Shown here: in pieces, positions 55,697 through 64,000 of the stretch
Layout of the letters: each line of letters opens with the position of its first letter
How positions within the stretch are numbered: the first letter of the stretch is position 1
NCBI RefSeq assembly: GCF_000382485.1
Contig: NZ_AORY01000001.1
Span: 1 to 64,000 of the forward strand
DNA from: Sphingomonas sp. Mn802worker
Lineage (GTDB): Bacteria; Pseudomonadota; Alphaproteobacteria; Sphingomonadales; Sphingomonadaceae
Reading direction: 5' to 3'
Length of the DNA stretch: 64,000 nt
The notes under the pieces: generated by a model
Seen by the model: only the letters and a program-made list of their open reading frames with translations
What the model was told of the DNA's origin: nothing
Database searches by the model: none
Position numbers and translations under genes: made by a program

Positions 55697-55725
55697 CTAG
55701 CACATGCGGAACGAGAGAGGAACAA
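55697..55725 (-). promoter_or_regulatory. radA: Candidate radA promoter
   Basis: Read on the minus strand, TTGTTC (55720-55725) and TGCTAG (55697-55702) are 17 bases apart. The predicted transcription start is only a few bases before the radA ATG, so the mRNA may be nearly leaderless. No good Shine-Dalgarno was seen, which agrees. Confidence 0.45.
55709..55723. promoter_or_regulatory. Candidate LexA (SOS) box of radA
   Basis: GAACGAGAGAGGAAC is an exact GAAC-N7-GAAC repeat, overlapping the -35 element and spacer of the radA promoter. It is the same form as the two boxes near 12 kb. LexA control of a DNA-repair gene is plausible on biological grounds. Confidence 0.65.
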
Positions 55726-55733
55726 AGGCCCGA

Positions 55734-56435
55734 TCAATCCTTCGACGGGATCGCCAAACCCCGCTGCACCGCCGGTCGTGCCAGCCCGCGATCAAGCCAG
55801 GTTTTCACGTGGCCGAACTCGTCGAACCCGACGAGATCGCCCGCTTTGTAGAAGTCTCGCAGCGCCCGCACCCAGCCGAGCATCGCGATATCGGCGATCG
55901 AGTAATCGCCGACGAACCATTCCTTGCCAGCGAGCGCGCGATCCATCACGCCGAGCAACCGCCTGCTTTCGTCGACGTAACGATCGCGTGGACGCTTGTC
56001 CTCCCAGTCTTTGCCGGCGAACTTGTGGAAGAAGCCGAGTTGTCCGAACATCGGTCCGACACCGCCCATCTGGAACATGACCCAGGAAATCGCCTGCCAT
56101 CGTACAGCCGGGTTCGTCGGCAGCAGCTTGCCGGTCTTCTCCGCGAGATAGAGGAGGATCGCGCCGCTCTCGAAGATACCGACCGCAACGCCACCCGGCC
56201 CGGCGGGATCGATCATCGCGGGGATCTTGCCATTGGGGTTGAGCGAGACGAACGCGTCCGACTTCTGGTCGTTCTGGGCGAAGTCGATCAAGTGCGCCTC
56301 GTACGGCAAACCGGTCTCCTCCAGCATGATCGACGCCTTCACGCCGTTCGGCGTGTTGAGCGAATAAAGCTGGATGCGATCGGGATGTGTGGCCGGCCAG
56401 CGTCGCGTGATTGGGAAGTCTGTGAGTGTCGTCAT
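55734..56435 (-). CDS. Glutathione S-transferase, YfcG/YghU type
   Basis: A 233-residue GST. The N-terminal thioredoxin fold has LYSLNTPNGVKASIMLEE, the motif that defines the Nu class (YfcG, YghU), which act as disulfide-bond reductases using two glutathiones. FESGAILLYLAEKTGKLLP and the C-terminal helical domain (YSIADIAMLGWV) follow. The ATG at 56435 is used; an upstream ATG in frame is less family-like. A possible EcfG promoter drives it, so it may act in the general stress response. Confidence 0.88.
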   Translation of the reverse strand: MTTLTDFPITRRWPATHPDRIQLYSLNTPNGVKASIMLEETGLPYEAHLIDFAQNDQKSDAFVSLNPNGKIPAMIDPAGPGGVAVGIFESGAILLYLAEKTGKLLPTNPAVRWQAISWVMFQMGGVGPMFGQLGFFHKFAGKDWEDKRPRDRYVDESRRLLGVMDRALAGKEWFVGDYSIADIAMLGWVRALRDFYKAGDLVGFDEFGHVKTWLDRGLARPAVQRGLAIPSKD

Positions 56436-56443
56436 GCCGTGCA

Positions 56444-56469
56444 AACGGCGCGGCGGCACGAGCCGTTCC
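56444..56469 (-). promoter_or_regulatory. Candidate EcfG (general stress) promoter of the GST gene
   Basis: Read on the minus strand, GGAAC (56465-56469) and CGTT (56444-56447) are 17 bases apart, an exact fit to the EcfG form known in sphingomonads. The predicted start is almost at the GST ATG, so the transcript would be near-leaderless. Confidence 0.5.
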
Positions 56470-56484
56470 GTTCAGTTCGCGTTC

Positions 56485-56509
56485 GGAACCCGATCGTTAC
56501 GCTCTCGTT
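56485..56509 (+). promoter_or_regulatory. Candidate EcfG (general stress) promoter of the exported repeat protein
   Basis: GGAAC (56485-56489) and CGTT (56506-56509) are 16 bases apart, an exact match to the alphaproteobacterial EcfG consensus. It lies 32 bases before the ATG at 56542, a normal leader length. Confidence 0.65.
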
Positions 56510-56541
56510 TCCCATTTGACATCAACCGCGAGAGAGCATCA

Positions 56542-57255
56542 ATGAAGCGTTATCAGATCCTCGCCGCCGTTGCGGCGGCCGCCCTTACTCCGACGATCGC
56601 CACTGCGCAGACTGCGCCGGCGACCGCGCCTGCGGCCGGCGCTCAGGCATCTACCACCGTCACGGCGGGTGCGACGGTATATGATACCAGCGGCGGCATC
56701 GTCGGCACGGTCGCGAGCACCGATGGCACCAACGCCGTCATCGACACCGGTACCAACAAGGCGGCGATCCCGCTTACCTCGCTTGGCAAGGGCGCGCAGG
56801 GTCCGGTGCTCGCCATGACCAAGGCGCAGCTCGATGCCGCCGCCGGGGCGCAGAAGCAGCAGGCGAACGCCGCGTTCCGTTCGCAACTCGTCACAGGCGC
56901 CAGCGTCTACGGCACCGGCGGTGCCAAGCTCGGCACGATCAAGGCGGTGGACGCGACCAACGTGACGCTGACCACCGACAAGGGTGATGCGAAGCTGCCG
57001 ATCACCGGCTTCGGTCCCGGACCGCAGGGTGTGACGATCGGTATGACCGCGGCGCAGCTGTCCGCCGCGATGGGCGCGGCAGCACCGGCTACCGATGCGG
57101 CCTCATCGACCACGACCGGCGCCGCCGGTGCCGCGACCGGAGCAGTTGCGGGTACCGCAGCAGCGGCTAACGTCGCCACCTCGACGCCTGCTACGACCAC
57201 CAAGACGTCGGTGAAAACCACCAAGACGACGAAGACGACCAAGCCGCGCAGGTAA
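56542..57255 (+). CDS. Exported protein with two tandem barrel-like repeats and Thr/Lys tail
   Basis: A 237-residue predicted exported protein. A signal peptide covers about 1-22 (ending ATIATAQ). Two similar repeats of about 65 residues follow, starting TAGATVYDTSGGIVGTV and TGASVYGTGGAKLGTIK; each ends with an AAQL- or AQLD-type helix. The repeats look like small PRC-barrel-like folds. A low-complexity Ala/Thr/Lys tail follows, ending TTKTTKTTKPRR. The function is unknown. The ATG at 56542 has a GAGAG site. A candidate EcfG promoter upstream suggests stress induction. Confidence 0.8.
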   Translation: MKRYQILAAVAAAALTPTIATAQTAPATAPAAGAQASTTVTAGATVYDTSGGIVGTVASTDGTNAVIDTGTNKAAIPLTSLGKGAQGPVLAMTKAQLDAAAGAQKQQANAAFRSQLVTGASVYGTGGAKLGTIKAVDATNVTLTTDKGDAKLPITGFGPGPQGVTIGMTAAQLSAAMGAAAPATDAASSTTTGAAGAATGAVAGTAAAANVATSTPATTTKTSVKTTKTTKTTKPRR

Positions 57256-57264
57256 GCGCGCCGA

Positions 57265-57290
57265 TCCCACCCGTCAGTTGGCGGGTGGGA
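57265..57290 (+). terminator. Intrinsic terminator after the exported repeat protein
   Basis: TCCCACCCG (57265-57273) and CGGGTGGGA (57282-57290) form a perfect 9-bp stem with an 8-base loop, followed by CCTCATTTT on the plus strand. It ends the exported-protein gene; on the minus strand there is no U run after alaS. Confidence 0.8.
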
Positions 57291-57305
57291 CCTCATTTTC
57301 AGCGG

Positions 57306-59954
57306 TTACGCACCGGCCACAGCCGTACGAACTGCCGCCACCGCCTCTGTGGCCTTCTCGGCGTCAGGTCCACCGCCTTGCGCCATATCGGGGCGACCGC
57401 CGCCACCCTGACCCCCAAGTGCCTGCACGCCAAGCTTCACCAGGTCGACAGCGTTGTAGCGCGGGATCAGGTCGGGCGTGACACCGACCGCAATCGTCGC
57501 CTTGCCGTCGTTTACCGCCACGATGGCAACGACGCCGGACCCGAGTTGCTGCCGCGCATCGTCGACCGCGCCGCGCAGCCCCTTTGCCTCGAAACCGTCG
57601 AGCACCTGCGCCACGAATGACACGTCCCCGACCATCTCGGGCCCGGCCGCGTCCTTGGCTCCACCGCCCAGCGCGAGCGCCTTCTTCGCCTCCGCGAGCT
57701 CACGCTCCAGCCGCCGCCGATCGTCTAGCAGCGCCCCCACCCGCGCGGGCACCTCGTCCGGCGTGGTACGAAGCGCCGCCGCCGCCTCACGCAACTTGTC
57801 GTCGCGCGATGCCAGATACTGACGCGCCGCTTCGCCCGTCAGCGCCTCGACCCGGCGCACGCCCGACGACACCGCGCTCTCACCGACGACCTTGAACAGG
57901 CCGATGTCGCCCAGGGCCTTCGCGTGCGTGCCGCCGCATAGCTCAATCGAATAGGTTTGCCCGTCGTCGGCGGTGCCCATCGACACGACCCGCACTTCGT
58001 CGCCGTACTTCTCACCGAACAAGGCCATCGCCCCCATCGCGATCGCCTCGTCAGGCGTCATCAGCCGGGTCTCGACGGCGCCATTGCCGCGAATCTGCGC
58101 GTTCACCGCAGCTTCGACATCGGCAAGCTCGGCGGAAGCCATCGCACTCGAATGTGACACGTCGAAGCGCAGCCGATCAGGCGCGACCAGACTCCCCTTT
58201 TGCGCGACATGCGTGCCGAGCCGGTTGCGCAACGCCTCGTGCAGCAGATGCGTCGCCGAATGATTGGCGCGGATCGCACCGCGGCGTGCGACATCGATCG
58301 CAAGCCGGAGGGTGTCGCCGACCTTCAACTCGCCCATATCGATGCGCGCGTGATGGACGAACAGCTTGCCCAGTTGCTTCGACGTGTCGGTAACCGTGAC
58401 GGTCAACCCGCTTTCGCCCGACAGGACACCCGCATCGCCGACCTGTCCGCCGCTCTCGCCATAGAAAGGGGTCTGGTTGACGATGACGTCGACCTGCTCG
58501 CCCGCGCCAGCGTGCTCGACGCGCGCGCCATCCTTGACCAGCGCGAGTACCACGCCCTCTCCGCTGTCACTGCTATAACCGGTGAACTCGGTCGCACCGA
58601 CTTCCTCGACCAGATCGAACCACAATTCATCCGACGCTTTCGCGCCCGAACCCTTCCAGGCGGCACGCGCAGCACGCTTCTGCTCCGCCATCGCGCTGTC
58701 GAACCCGGCACGATCGACCTGCAGCCCTTGTGCCCGAAGCGCGTCCTCGGTCAGGTCATAGGGAAAGCCAAAGGTGTCGTAGAGCTTGAACGCGGTCTCG
58801 CCCGCGAGCGTATCGCCCTCGCCCATCTCCGCGGTCGCCTCGTCGAGCAGCCGCAGTCCCTTGTCGAGCGTCTGGCGAAAGCGCGTTTCTTCTTGGCGTA
58901 AGGTGGCCTCGATCAGCGGCTGCGCCCGCACCAGCTCAGGGTACGCCGCACCCATTTCAGCGACCAAAGCAGGGACGAGCCGATGCATCAGCGGCTCTTT
59001 CGCACCCAGCAGATGCGCGTGGCGCATCGCGCGCCTCATGATCCGACGCAGCACATAGCCTCGCCCCTCGTTCGCCGGCAGCACGCCGTCAGCCACGAGG
59101 AAGCCCGAGCACCGCAGATGGTCGGCGATAACGCGGTGGCTCGCCTGATTGTCGCCAGTGGTGGCAGTGTGGGTCAGCGCACCAGACGCCTGGATCAGCG
59201 CCTTGAACGTGTCGGTGTCGTAATTGTCGCTGACCCCCTGCATCACCGCCGCGATGCGTTCCAGCCCCATGCCGGTGTCGATCGACGGCCGCGGCAGGTC
59301 GCCGACGATCTGGTCGGCCTCCTGCAGGTGCTGCATGAAGACGAGGTTCCAGATCTCGACGAACCGATCGCCGTCCTCGTCCGGACTTCCCGGCGGACCA
59401 CCGGCGATATGCTCGCCATGATCGTAGAAGATCTCCGAGCACGGCCCGCATGGACCGTCCGATCCCATCGCCCAGAAATTGTCCTTGGTCGCGATGCGGA
59501 TGATGCGATGATCGGGCAGCCCCGCGATCTTCTTCCAAAGGTCGAAAGCCTGATCGTCGGTGTGGTAGATGGTCGCGGTCAGCTTGTCCGCGGGCAGCCC
59601 CCACTCCTTCGTCAGCAGCGTCCAGGCGTGGGTGATCGCCTGTTCCTTGAAGTAGTCGCCGAACGAGAAATTGCCCAGCATCTCGAAGAAGGTGTGATGC
59701 CGCGCGGTATAGCCAACGTTGTCGAGGTCATTGTGCTTGCCGCCCGCGCGCACGCACTTCTGCGCGCTGGTCGCGGTCGAATAGGGGCGCGTCTCCAGCC
59801 CGGTGAACACGTTCTTGAACGGCACCATGCCCGCGTTGACGAACATCAGCGTCGGGTCGTTCTGCGGCACCAGCGGCGCGGACGGAACGATCTGATGGCC
59901 GTTGGCGCCGAAATAACCGAGGAAGCTGCGGCGGAGGTCGTTGGTCGAGGTCAT
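57306..59954 (-). CDS. alaS: Alanyl-tRNA synthetase
   Basis: An 882-residue class II synthetase that charges tRNA-Ala. The N-terminal catalytic domain begins [15 protein letters not shown] and has GPCGPCSEI. The editing domain carries the zinc motifs [11 protein letters not shown] and [11 protein letters not shown], which clear Ser- and Gly-tRNA-Ala. A coiled-coil and DHHA1-like C-terminal domain ([12 protein letters not shown]) follows. The ATG at 59954 is used. It has no close partner, standing 51 bases after the terminator. Confidence 0.98.
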   Translation of the reverse strand: MTSTNDLRRSFLGYFGANGHQIVPSAPLVPQNDPTLMFVNAGMVPFKNVFTGLETRPYSTATSAQKCVRAGGKHNDLDNVGYTARHHTFFEMLGNFSFGDYFKEQAITHAWTLLTKEWGLPADKLTATIYHTDDQAFDLWKKIAGLPDHRIIRIATKDNFWAMGSDGPCGPCSEIFYDHGEHIAGGPPGSPDEDGDRFVEIWNLVFMQHLQEADQIVGDLPRPSIDTGMGLERIAAVMQGVSDNYDTDTFKALIQASGALTHTATTGDNQASHRVIADHLRCSGFLVADGVLPANEGRGYVLRRIMRRAMRHAHLLGAKEPLMHRLVPALVAEMGAAYPELVRAQPLIEATLRQEETRFRQTLDKGLRLLDEATAEMGEGDTLAGETAFKLYDTFGFPYDLTEDALRAQGLQVDRAGFDSAMAEQKRAARAAWKGSGAKASDELWFDLVEEVGATEFTGYSSDSGEGVVLALVKDGARVEHAGAGEQVDVIVNQTPFYGESGGQVGDAGVLSGESGLTVTVTDTSKQLGKLFVHHARIDMGELKVGDTLRLAIDVARRGAIRANHSATHLLHEALRNRLGTHVAQKGSLVAPDRLRFDVSHSSAMASAELADVEAAVNAQIRGNGAVETRLMTPDEAIAMGAMALFGEKYGDEVRVVSMGTADDGQTYSIELCGGTHAKALGDIGLFKVVGESAVSSGVRRVEALTGEAARQYLASRDDKLREAAAALRTTPDEVPARVGALLDDRRRLERELAEAKKALALGGGAKDAAGPEMVGDVSFVAQVLDGFEAKGLRGAVDDARQQLGSGVVAIVAVNDGKATIAVGVTPDLIPRYNAVDLVKLGVQALGGQGGGGRPDMAQGGGPDAEKATEAVAAVRTAVAGA

Positions 59955-60015
59955 GGCCAGCGACTTAATGGCGAGAATGCGCGCTGCCTAGCGCTTCCAC
60001 GCGCAACGACCGGGG

Positions 60016-61497
60016 TCAGCGCGCCACGTTGCTTGCGGGCGTCAGCCCCATCGCGGCGGCGAGCGCCGCATGCCGTTTCGCCACCGCCTCGCCGTAGAGC
60101 GCATGGTCGGCCCGGTCGAGGTCGAGGCGCACCTTGCCCCCGTCAAGCGCCAGACGCGACCGACGCAGCGGGTCGGCGACCCCGGCGCTCAATCGCTGTC
60201 CCAGCCGGATTGCATGTCCCCAGATCGCGGCACGTCGAAGCGCTGCTTCTGACGCCAGGCGCGGCAGCACGTCCGGTCCGTTGATCGCACCGCCAAGCGC
60301 GGTCCACAACGCCTGCGCCAGCATCGCCCGCCCGCGGCCGTCGATGCCGACCCAATTGCCGTGCAGGGCGATCTCCAGCCCGCGCTCGGCGCGGAACTCC
60401 GGGTTTGCGCGCCAGCCGACGTCAGCCAGTTGGCAAGCCGCGTTGCGCAGGCGCGCCTCCGCCGGCTTGTCATCGGCGAACAGCGGCGCGATCCAGCGAT
60501 CGAGCAGATCGCCGTGTTCGGGAAAGCGCCCGGCTAGCCGCGCCTCGTCGCGCGTGCCTGCGATCAGCGGATCGCGCGCGCGGTCGGGGGGGTCGAGTTC
60601 CTGGAACAACAATCCCTCGCGCAGGCCGAATGCCGACACGATCGTGCCGCTCGATTTCAGATGCTTCAGCAACACCGACAGCAGCGCCGCGGCATCGCTC
60701 AACGTCGGGATGCGCCCGCCCGACAGGCCCGGCACGTCCTTCAGCTGCGGCTTGCCGAGCTGCGAAAGCGTCCGGCGCAGGCTCGCGATCGTATCGCCCG
60801 ACATGGCATATTGGTGGATGATCGGCAGCGGATAACGCGCGCGGTGCATCGCCAGCCGCGCCAGACCGCGCCACGATCCACCGACAAGGTAAAGGGGCAG
60901 GTTCTTGCCCGCGCCGACCCATCCGGCATCGCGCAGCATTGCCTCGACCGCGCGATCGAGCCGCCCGCGCGAGCGTAAAGGCGCCAGACGCAGCACGCCG
61001 AGCGGAAACGACGCCCGCTCGGTCAATTCTCCCTTGCGGACCCGCACCAACTCAAGGCTGCCACCGCCCAGATCACCGACGATGCCGTTCGCGCCCGGGA
61101 TGCCGGACAGGACGCCGTATCCTGCCGCAGCGGCCTCGTCCTCGCCCGACAGGATCTCGACCGACAGACCCGCCTCGCTCGCCAGATCGATCAGCGCCGC
61201 GCCGTTGCTCGCATCGCGGACCGCCGCCGTCGCAACGGTGCGCACGCGCGAGACCTCCATCGCGGCTGCGAGCGCGGCGAAGCGGCGAAGCGCAGTTGCA
61301 GCCGCCGCCATCGCCTCTCGATCGATCGATCCGGTCGCGGCCAGACTACGCCCCAGGCCCGCGAGCACCTTTTCGTTGAACAACGTCGTCGGCAGCCGCG
61401 CCGGACCTTGGTAGACGACGAGGCGAATCGAGTTCGAGCCGATGTCGATGATCGCGGTCCGCGGCGGCTCGCTGCCGCGCTCCGCGCGATCGGTCAC
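60016..61497 (-). CDS. ppx: Exopolyphosphatase, Ppx/GppA family
   Basis: A 493-residue ASKHA-fold phosphatase that removes phosphate from polyphosphate chains or from pppGpp. The N-terminal DIGSNSIRLVVYQG is the phosphate-1 motif, and GIVGDLGGGSLELV is the phosphate-2 motif. The C-terminal part is HD-like and helical. The GTG start at 61497 overlaps the ppk stop (GTGA), so it is made with polyphosphate kinase. Ppx rather than GppA is preferred because of that pairing. Confidence 0.93.
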   Translation of the reverse strand: MTDRAERGSEPPRTAIIDIGSNSIRLVVYQGPARLPTTLFNEKVLAGLGRSLAATGSIDREAMAAAATALRRFAALAAAMEVSRVRTVATAAVRDASNGAALIDLASEAGLSVEILSGEDEAAAAGYGVLSGIPGANGIVGDLGGGSLELVRVRKGELTERASFPLGVLRLAPLRSRGRLDRAVEAMLRDAGWVGAGKNLPLYLVGGSWRGLARLAMHRARYPLPIIHQYAMSGDTIASLRRTLSQLGKPQLKDVPGLSGGRIPTLSDAAALLSVLLKHLKSSGTIVSAFGLREGLLFQELDPPDRARDPLIAGTRDEARLAGRFPEHGDLLDRWIAPLFADDKPAEARLRNAACQLADVGWRANPEFRAERGLEIALHGNWVGIDGRGRAMLAQALWTALGGAINGPDVLPRLASEAALRRAAIWGHAIRLGQRLSAGVADPLRRSRLALDGGKVRLDLDRADHALYGEAVAKRHAALAAAMGLTPASNVAR

Positions 61498-63665
61498 GAA
61501 CGCCGCCGCAATTTGAGCGTCGGCACCTCGCCTCCTTCTTCCAGCGCAGCCCCGCGGCCTGATAGCGACGGGTTGGTCATGAAGTAGCGATGGAGGTTGA
61601 AGGGGCGGTCGCTGGTCTCGATCCGCGCGTAGCTGCCGTCGGCATCCAGTTCCCAGCTCTGCTCATTGTCGATCAGATTGGCGACCATTACCTGATCGAG
61701 CACCTGATCGTGCACCGTCTCATTTTCGATCGGCAGCAGATATTCGACGCGCCGGTCGAAGTTGCGCGGCATCCAGTCGGCCGACGAGATATACACACGC
61801 GCATCGTCGTTGGGCAGCGCGGCGCCGTCGCCGAATGCGGCGATCCGACTATGCTCGAGGAAACGCCCGACGATCGAATATACGCGGATGTTGTCGGACA
61901 TGCCGACCACGCCGGGGCGCAGGCAGCAGATGCCGCGGATGATCAGGTCGATCTCTACCCCCGCGCCGCTCGCCTCATACAATTTCTCGATGATGGCCGG
62001 GTCGACGAGGCTGTTCATCTTGGCCCAGATCGATCCGACGCGCCCTTGCCGCGCATGCTCAATCTCGCGGTCGATGTCGGCGATCAGCCGATTGCGCAGC
62101 GATCGCGGGCTGAGCACCACCGCCTCCATCCCCTCGGGCTCGACATAACCGGTGATGTAGTTGAACATTCGCGCCGCATCGCGGCCAAGACGCGGGTCGG
62201 CGGTGAAGAAGCTCAAGTCGGTGTAGATGCGCGCGGTGACCGGGTGGTAGTTGCCGGTGCCGAAATGGCAATAGGTGCGGAATTGCGCGCCTTCACGCCT
62301 GACCACCATCGCGACCTTGGCATGCGTTTTCCAGTCGATGAAACCGTAGACGACCTGTACGCCCGCACGCTCCAGCGCGCTTGCCCATTGCAGGTTCTGC
62401 TCCTCATCAAATCGCGCCTTCAACTCGACCACTGCGGTCACCGACTTCCCCGCCTCGGCCGCGGCGATCAGCGCGTTGATGACCGCCGACTGCTTGCCCG
62501 CGCGGTACAGCGTCTGCTTGATCGCGACCACGTCAGGGTCGTTCGCCGCCTGTTTAAGGAAGGCAAGCACGACGTCGAACGTCTCGTATGGATGGTGGAC
62601 GATGATGTCCTTGGCACGGATCGCGGCGAAGCAGTCGCCGCCGAACTCGCGGATTCGTTCTGGGAAACGCGGCGTGAACGGCGTGAATTTCAGGTCGGGT
62701 CGATCCTCCTCTGCCAACAGCGCAAGGTCGCCGATGCCGAGAAACGCCCCGCTCTCGGTCACCAGCGTGTCCGATCCGCCGAGCTCCTCGCGCAGCACCG
62801 ACGCGAGCGTCTCGCTCATGCCGGTTTCCAGCTCCAGCCGAATGACGCGCCCGCGCCGACGCCGCTTGATCGCATTGGCGAAATAGCGGACGAGGTCCTC
62901 CGCCTCCTCCTCAATCTCGATATCGCTGTCGCGCAGCACGCGGAATTCCGCCGCGCCCAGCACGTCATAACCCGGAAACATCAGGTTGCTGAACCGCTTG
63001 AGCAGCGACTCGACCGCGATGTAGCGCGCACCCTCACCCGGCAAGCGGACAAGCCGCGGCATCGAATTGGGCAGCATGACCAACTCGCGAATCGGCTCCT
63101 TGTCCGATCGCCGAACCAGGTCGAACATCACCGCCATGCCCTTGTTCGGCAGGAACGGAAACGGATGCGCCGGATCGAGCGCCTGCGGCGTGATGACGGG
63201 GAACAGCTGTTCCTTGAAATGCGTCTCCAGCCACGCCTGCTCTTCGAGCCCTAGCGCGGTATCGATCGCGTGACTGCCGATCACGCGGATGCCGGTTTCC
63301 GCCAACGCGTAGCGGATGTCGCGCCACACCGATTGCTGGCTGACCATCAGCGCGTCCGCCTCGACCGTAATCGCGGCAAGTTGCTGCCCCGGCGTCAAAC
63401 CGTCGGCCGAGCGCAATTCGACATCCTGCGACTGTTGCCCCTTCAGGCCGGCCACGCGCACCATGAAGAATTCGTCGAGGTTGTCGCCGGAGATGGCGAG
63501 GAAGCGCAGCCGTTCAAGCAGCGGATGCGCGGTGTTGCACGCCTCGTCGAGCACGCGGCGATTGAACGCCAGCCATGACAATTCACGATTGAAGTAGCGT
63601 TCGCCGGCTACCTTCTCGAAGGGATCGTCGTCGCGCTCGCGTTGAACGTGGGCGGGCCGGGTCAT
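61494..63665 (-). CDS. ppk: Polyphosphate kinase 1
   Basis: A 723-residue PPK1 that makes polyphosphate from ATP. It has the N-terminal domain (FNRELSWLAFNRRVLDEA), the head domain and two phospholipase-D-like catalytic domains. The active-site motif KTHAKVAMV contains the autophosphorylated His region, and AIKQTLYR and IYISSADWMPRN are conserved. The ATG at 63665 overlaps the hda stop. The hda-ppk-ppx order is typical of sphingomonads and relatives. Confidence 0.97.
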   Translation of the reverse strand: MTRPAHVQRERDDDPFEKVAGERYFNRELSWLAFNRRVLDEACNTAHPLLERLRFLAISGDNLDEFFMVRVAGLKGQQSQDVELRSADGLTPGQQLAAITVEADALMVSQQSVWRDIRYALAETGIRVIGSHAIDTALGLEEQAWLETHFKEQLFPVITPQALDPAHPFPFLPNKGMAVMFDLVRRSDKEPIRELVMLPNSMPRLVRLPGEGARYIAVESLLKRFSNLMFPGYDVLGAAEFRVLRDSDIEIEEEAEDLVRYFANAIKRRRRGRVIRLELETGMSETLASVLREELGGSDTLVTESGAFLGIGDLALLAEEDRPDLKFTPFTPRFPERIREFGGDCFAAIRAKDIIVHHPYETFDVVLAFLKQAANDPDVVAIKQTLYRAGKQSAVINALIAAAEAGKSVTAVVELKARFDEEQNLQWASALERAGVQVVYGFIDWKTHAKVAMVVRREGAQFRTYCHFGTGNYHPVTARIYTDLSFFTADPRLGRDAARMFNYITGYVEPEGMEAVVLSPRSLRNRLIADIDREIEHARQGRVGSIWAKMNSLVDPAIIEKLYEASGAGVEIDLIIRGICCLRPGVVGMSDNIRVYSIVGRFLEHSRIAAFGDGAALPNDDARVYISSADWMPRNFDRRVEYLLPIENETVHDQVLDQVMVANLIDNEQSWELDADGSYARIETSDRPFNLHRYFMTNPSLSGRGAALEEGGEVPTLKLRRRS

Positions 63666-64000
63666 GGCGTGATCGAATCCTCAGAAGCGCCGAACAGCAC
63701 GGACAGCAGGTCACGCGCGAGCGGAATGGTGACACGCCGACGCTCCGACCGCGCGGCTTGTTCCAGCCCATCGAGCATCTGCGCGACAGCCTGATGACGA
63801 CGCGGCAATCGCGGCACCAGCCAGTCGACCAGATCGTCGCGTGCGTCGAGCCGTCGTCGTGCGAAGCCGCGCTCCAGAAGTGCACGCACCAGCGCCTCAT
63901 CCGGCGCACCGATCTCCGCCACCGGACATGCCGCAAGGCGCGTGCGCAGATCGGGCAAGGTCACCAACCAAGCTGGCGTGCCCGCACGCACGACGAGGAG
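63662..64000 (-). CDS. hda: DnaA-homolog Hda, 3' part only
   Basis: The C-terminal part of a DnaA-related AAA+ protein that continues past the window's right edge. The segment PAWLVTLPDLRTRL followed by ALLERGFARRRLDARDDLVD and ending in a four-helix lid matches HdaA/Hda, the factor that helps inactivate DnaA-ATP after initiation. The Walker motifs would lie outside the window. It is fused by overlap to the ppk start (TCA/CAT), a conserved order. An ATG at 63991 in frame is internal, not the true start. Confidence 0.85.
   Translation of the reverse strand, partial: LLVVRAGTPAWLVTLPDLRTRLAACPVAEIGAPDEALVRALLERGFARRRLDARDDLVDWLVPRLPRRHQAVAQMLDGLEQAARSERRRVTIPLARDLLSVLFGASEDSITP

Noticed and set aside
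56470..56484. GTTC-N7-GTTC, a possible fourth LexA box
   Set aside because: It overlaps the GTTC/GGAAC elements of the two EcfG-type promoters, so the match is probably a by-product of those motifs. Neither neighbouring gene is a repair gene.
61590..63254. 554-codon open frame on the plus strand opposite ppk
   Set aside because: Antisense shadow of the conserved ppk gene with no recognisable motif.
1..64000. CRISPR arrays, insertion sequences, prophage or a known defence system
   Set aside because: No regularly spaced repeats, transposase, integrase or defence-type genes were found; the window is core chromosome.

Overview
This is a high-GC window of chromosomal core genome from an alphaproteobacterium, most probably a Sphingomonas or close sphingomonad. 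The evidence is the set of sphingomonad-type proteins and gene orders: hda-ppk-ppx, lapA-pyrF-trpFBA-accD-folC, and uppS-cdsA-dxr-rseP-bamA-skp-fabZ. Candidate sites of the alphaproteobacterial LexA type (GAAC-N7-GAAC) and EcfG type (GGAAC-N16/17-CGTT) agree with this. No insertion sequence, prophage, CRISPR array or conjugation gene was seen.

Layout. 1-12 kb (minus strand) is one long housekeeping run: rpsB, tsf, pyrH, frr, uppS, cdsA, dxr, rseP, bamA, skp, fabZ, rpmE and a PilZ protein. It links translation, isoprenoid and phospholipid precursors, and outer-membrane assembly. 12-19 kb holds a small membrane-protein gene behind two candidate LexA boxes, pssA-psd (phosphatidylethanolamine synthesis), icd, a CPA2 antiporter and a family-4 glycosyltransferase. 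19-27.6 kb holds a YqjI-like PadR regulator with a DUF2218 gene and palindromic operators, rarA, a serine hydrolase, an RNase H-fold-like protein, tRNA-Thr, a DUF2147 protein, mprF and an EEP-family hydrolase. 27.6-36.7 kb holds a patatin-like protein, then the lapA-pyrF-trpFBA-accD-folC run. 36.7-46.2 kb holds an AmpG-like permease, a single-domain response regulator, rluB-rsmD, an MHS-type transporter, a candidate three-hairpin sRNA, a PiT phosphate transporter split by a one-base frameshift with a probable Pho box upstream, and uvrD. 46.2-51.5 kb holds a decayed DUF5872-like gene, DoxX and WYL-like proteins, an S9 peptidase and a DHA2 transporter. 51.1-55.7 kb is a tightly overlapped run radA-cvpA-nifU-like-kefB-DUF423 headed by a candidate LexA box. 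55.7-57.3 kb holds a glutathione transferase and an exported repeat protein that diverge from two EcfG-type promoters. 57.3-64 kb holds alaS, ppx, ppk and the 3' part of hda.

The most interesting signals are regulatory. There are three intergenic LexA-type sites: two in tandem over a promoter for an uncharacterised small membrane protein, and one over the radA promoter. There is a back-to-back pair of general-stress promoters, and a candidate trans-acting sRNA showing the same C-rich octamer twice. Two genes are broken: the phosphate transporter by a single-base lesion in a homopolymer, and the DUF5872-like gene by several independent lesions. All calls come from reading the sequence; no database search was run.
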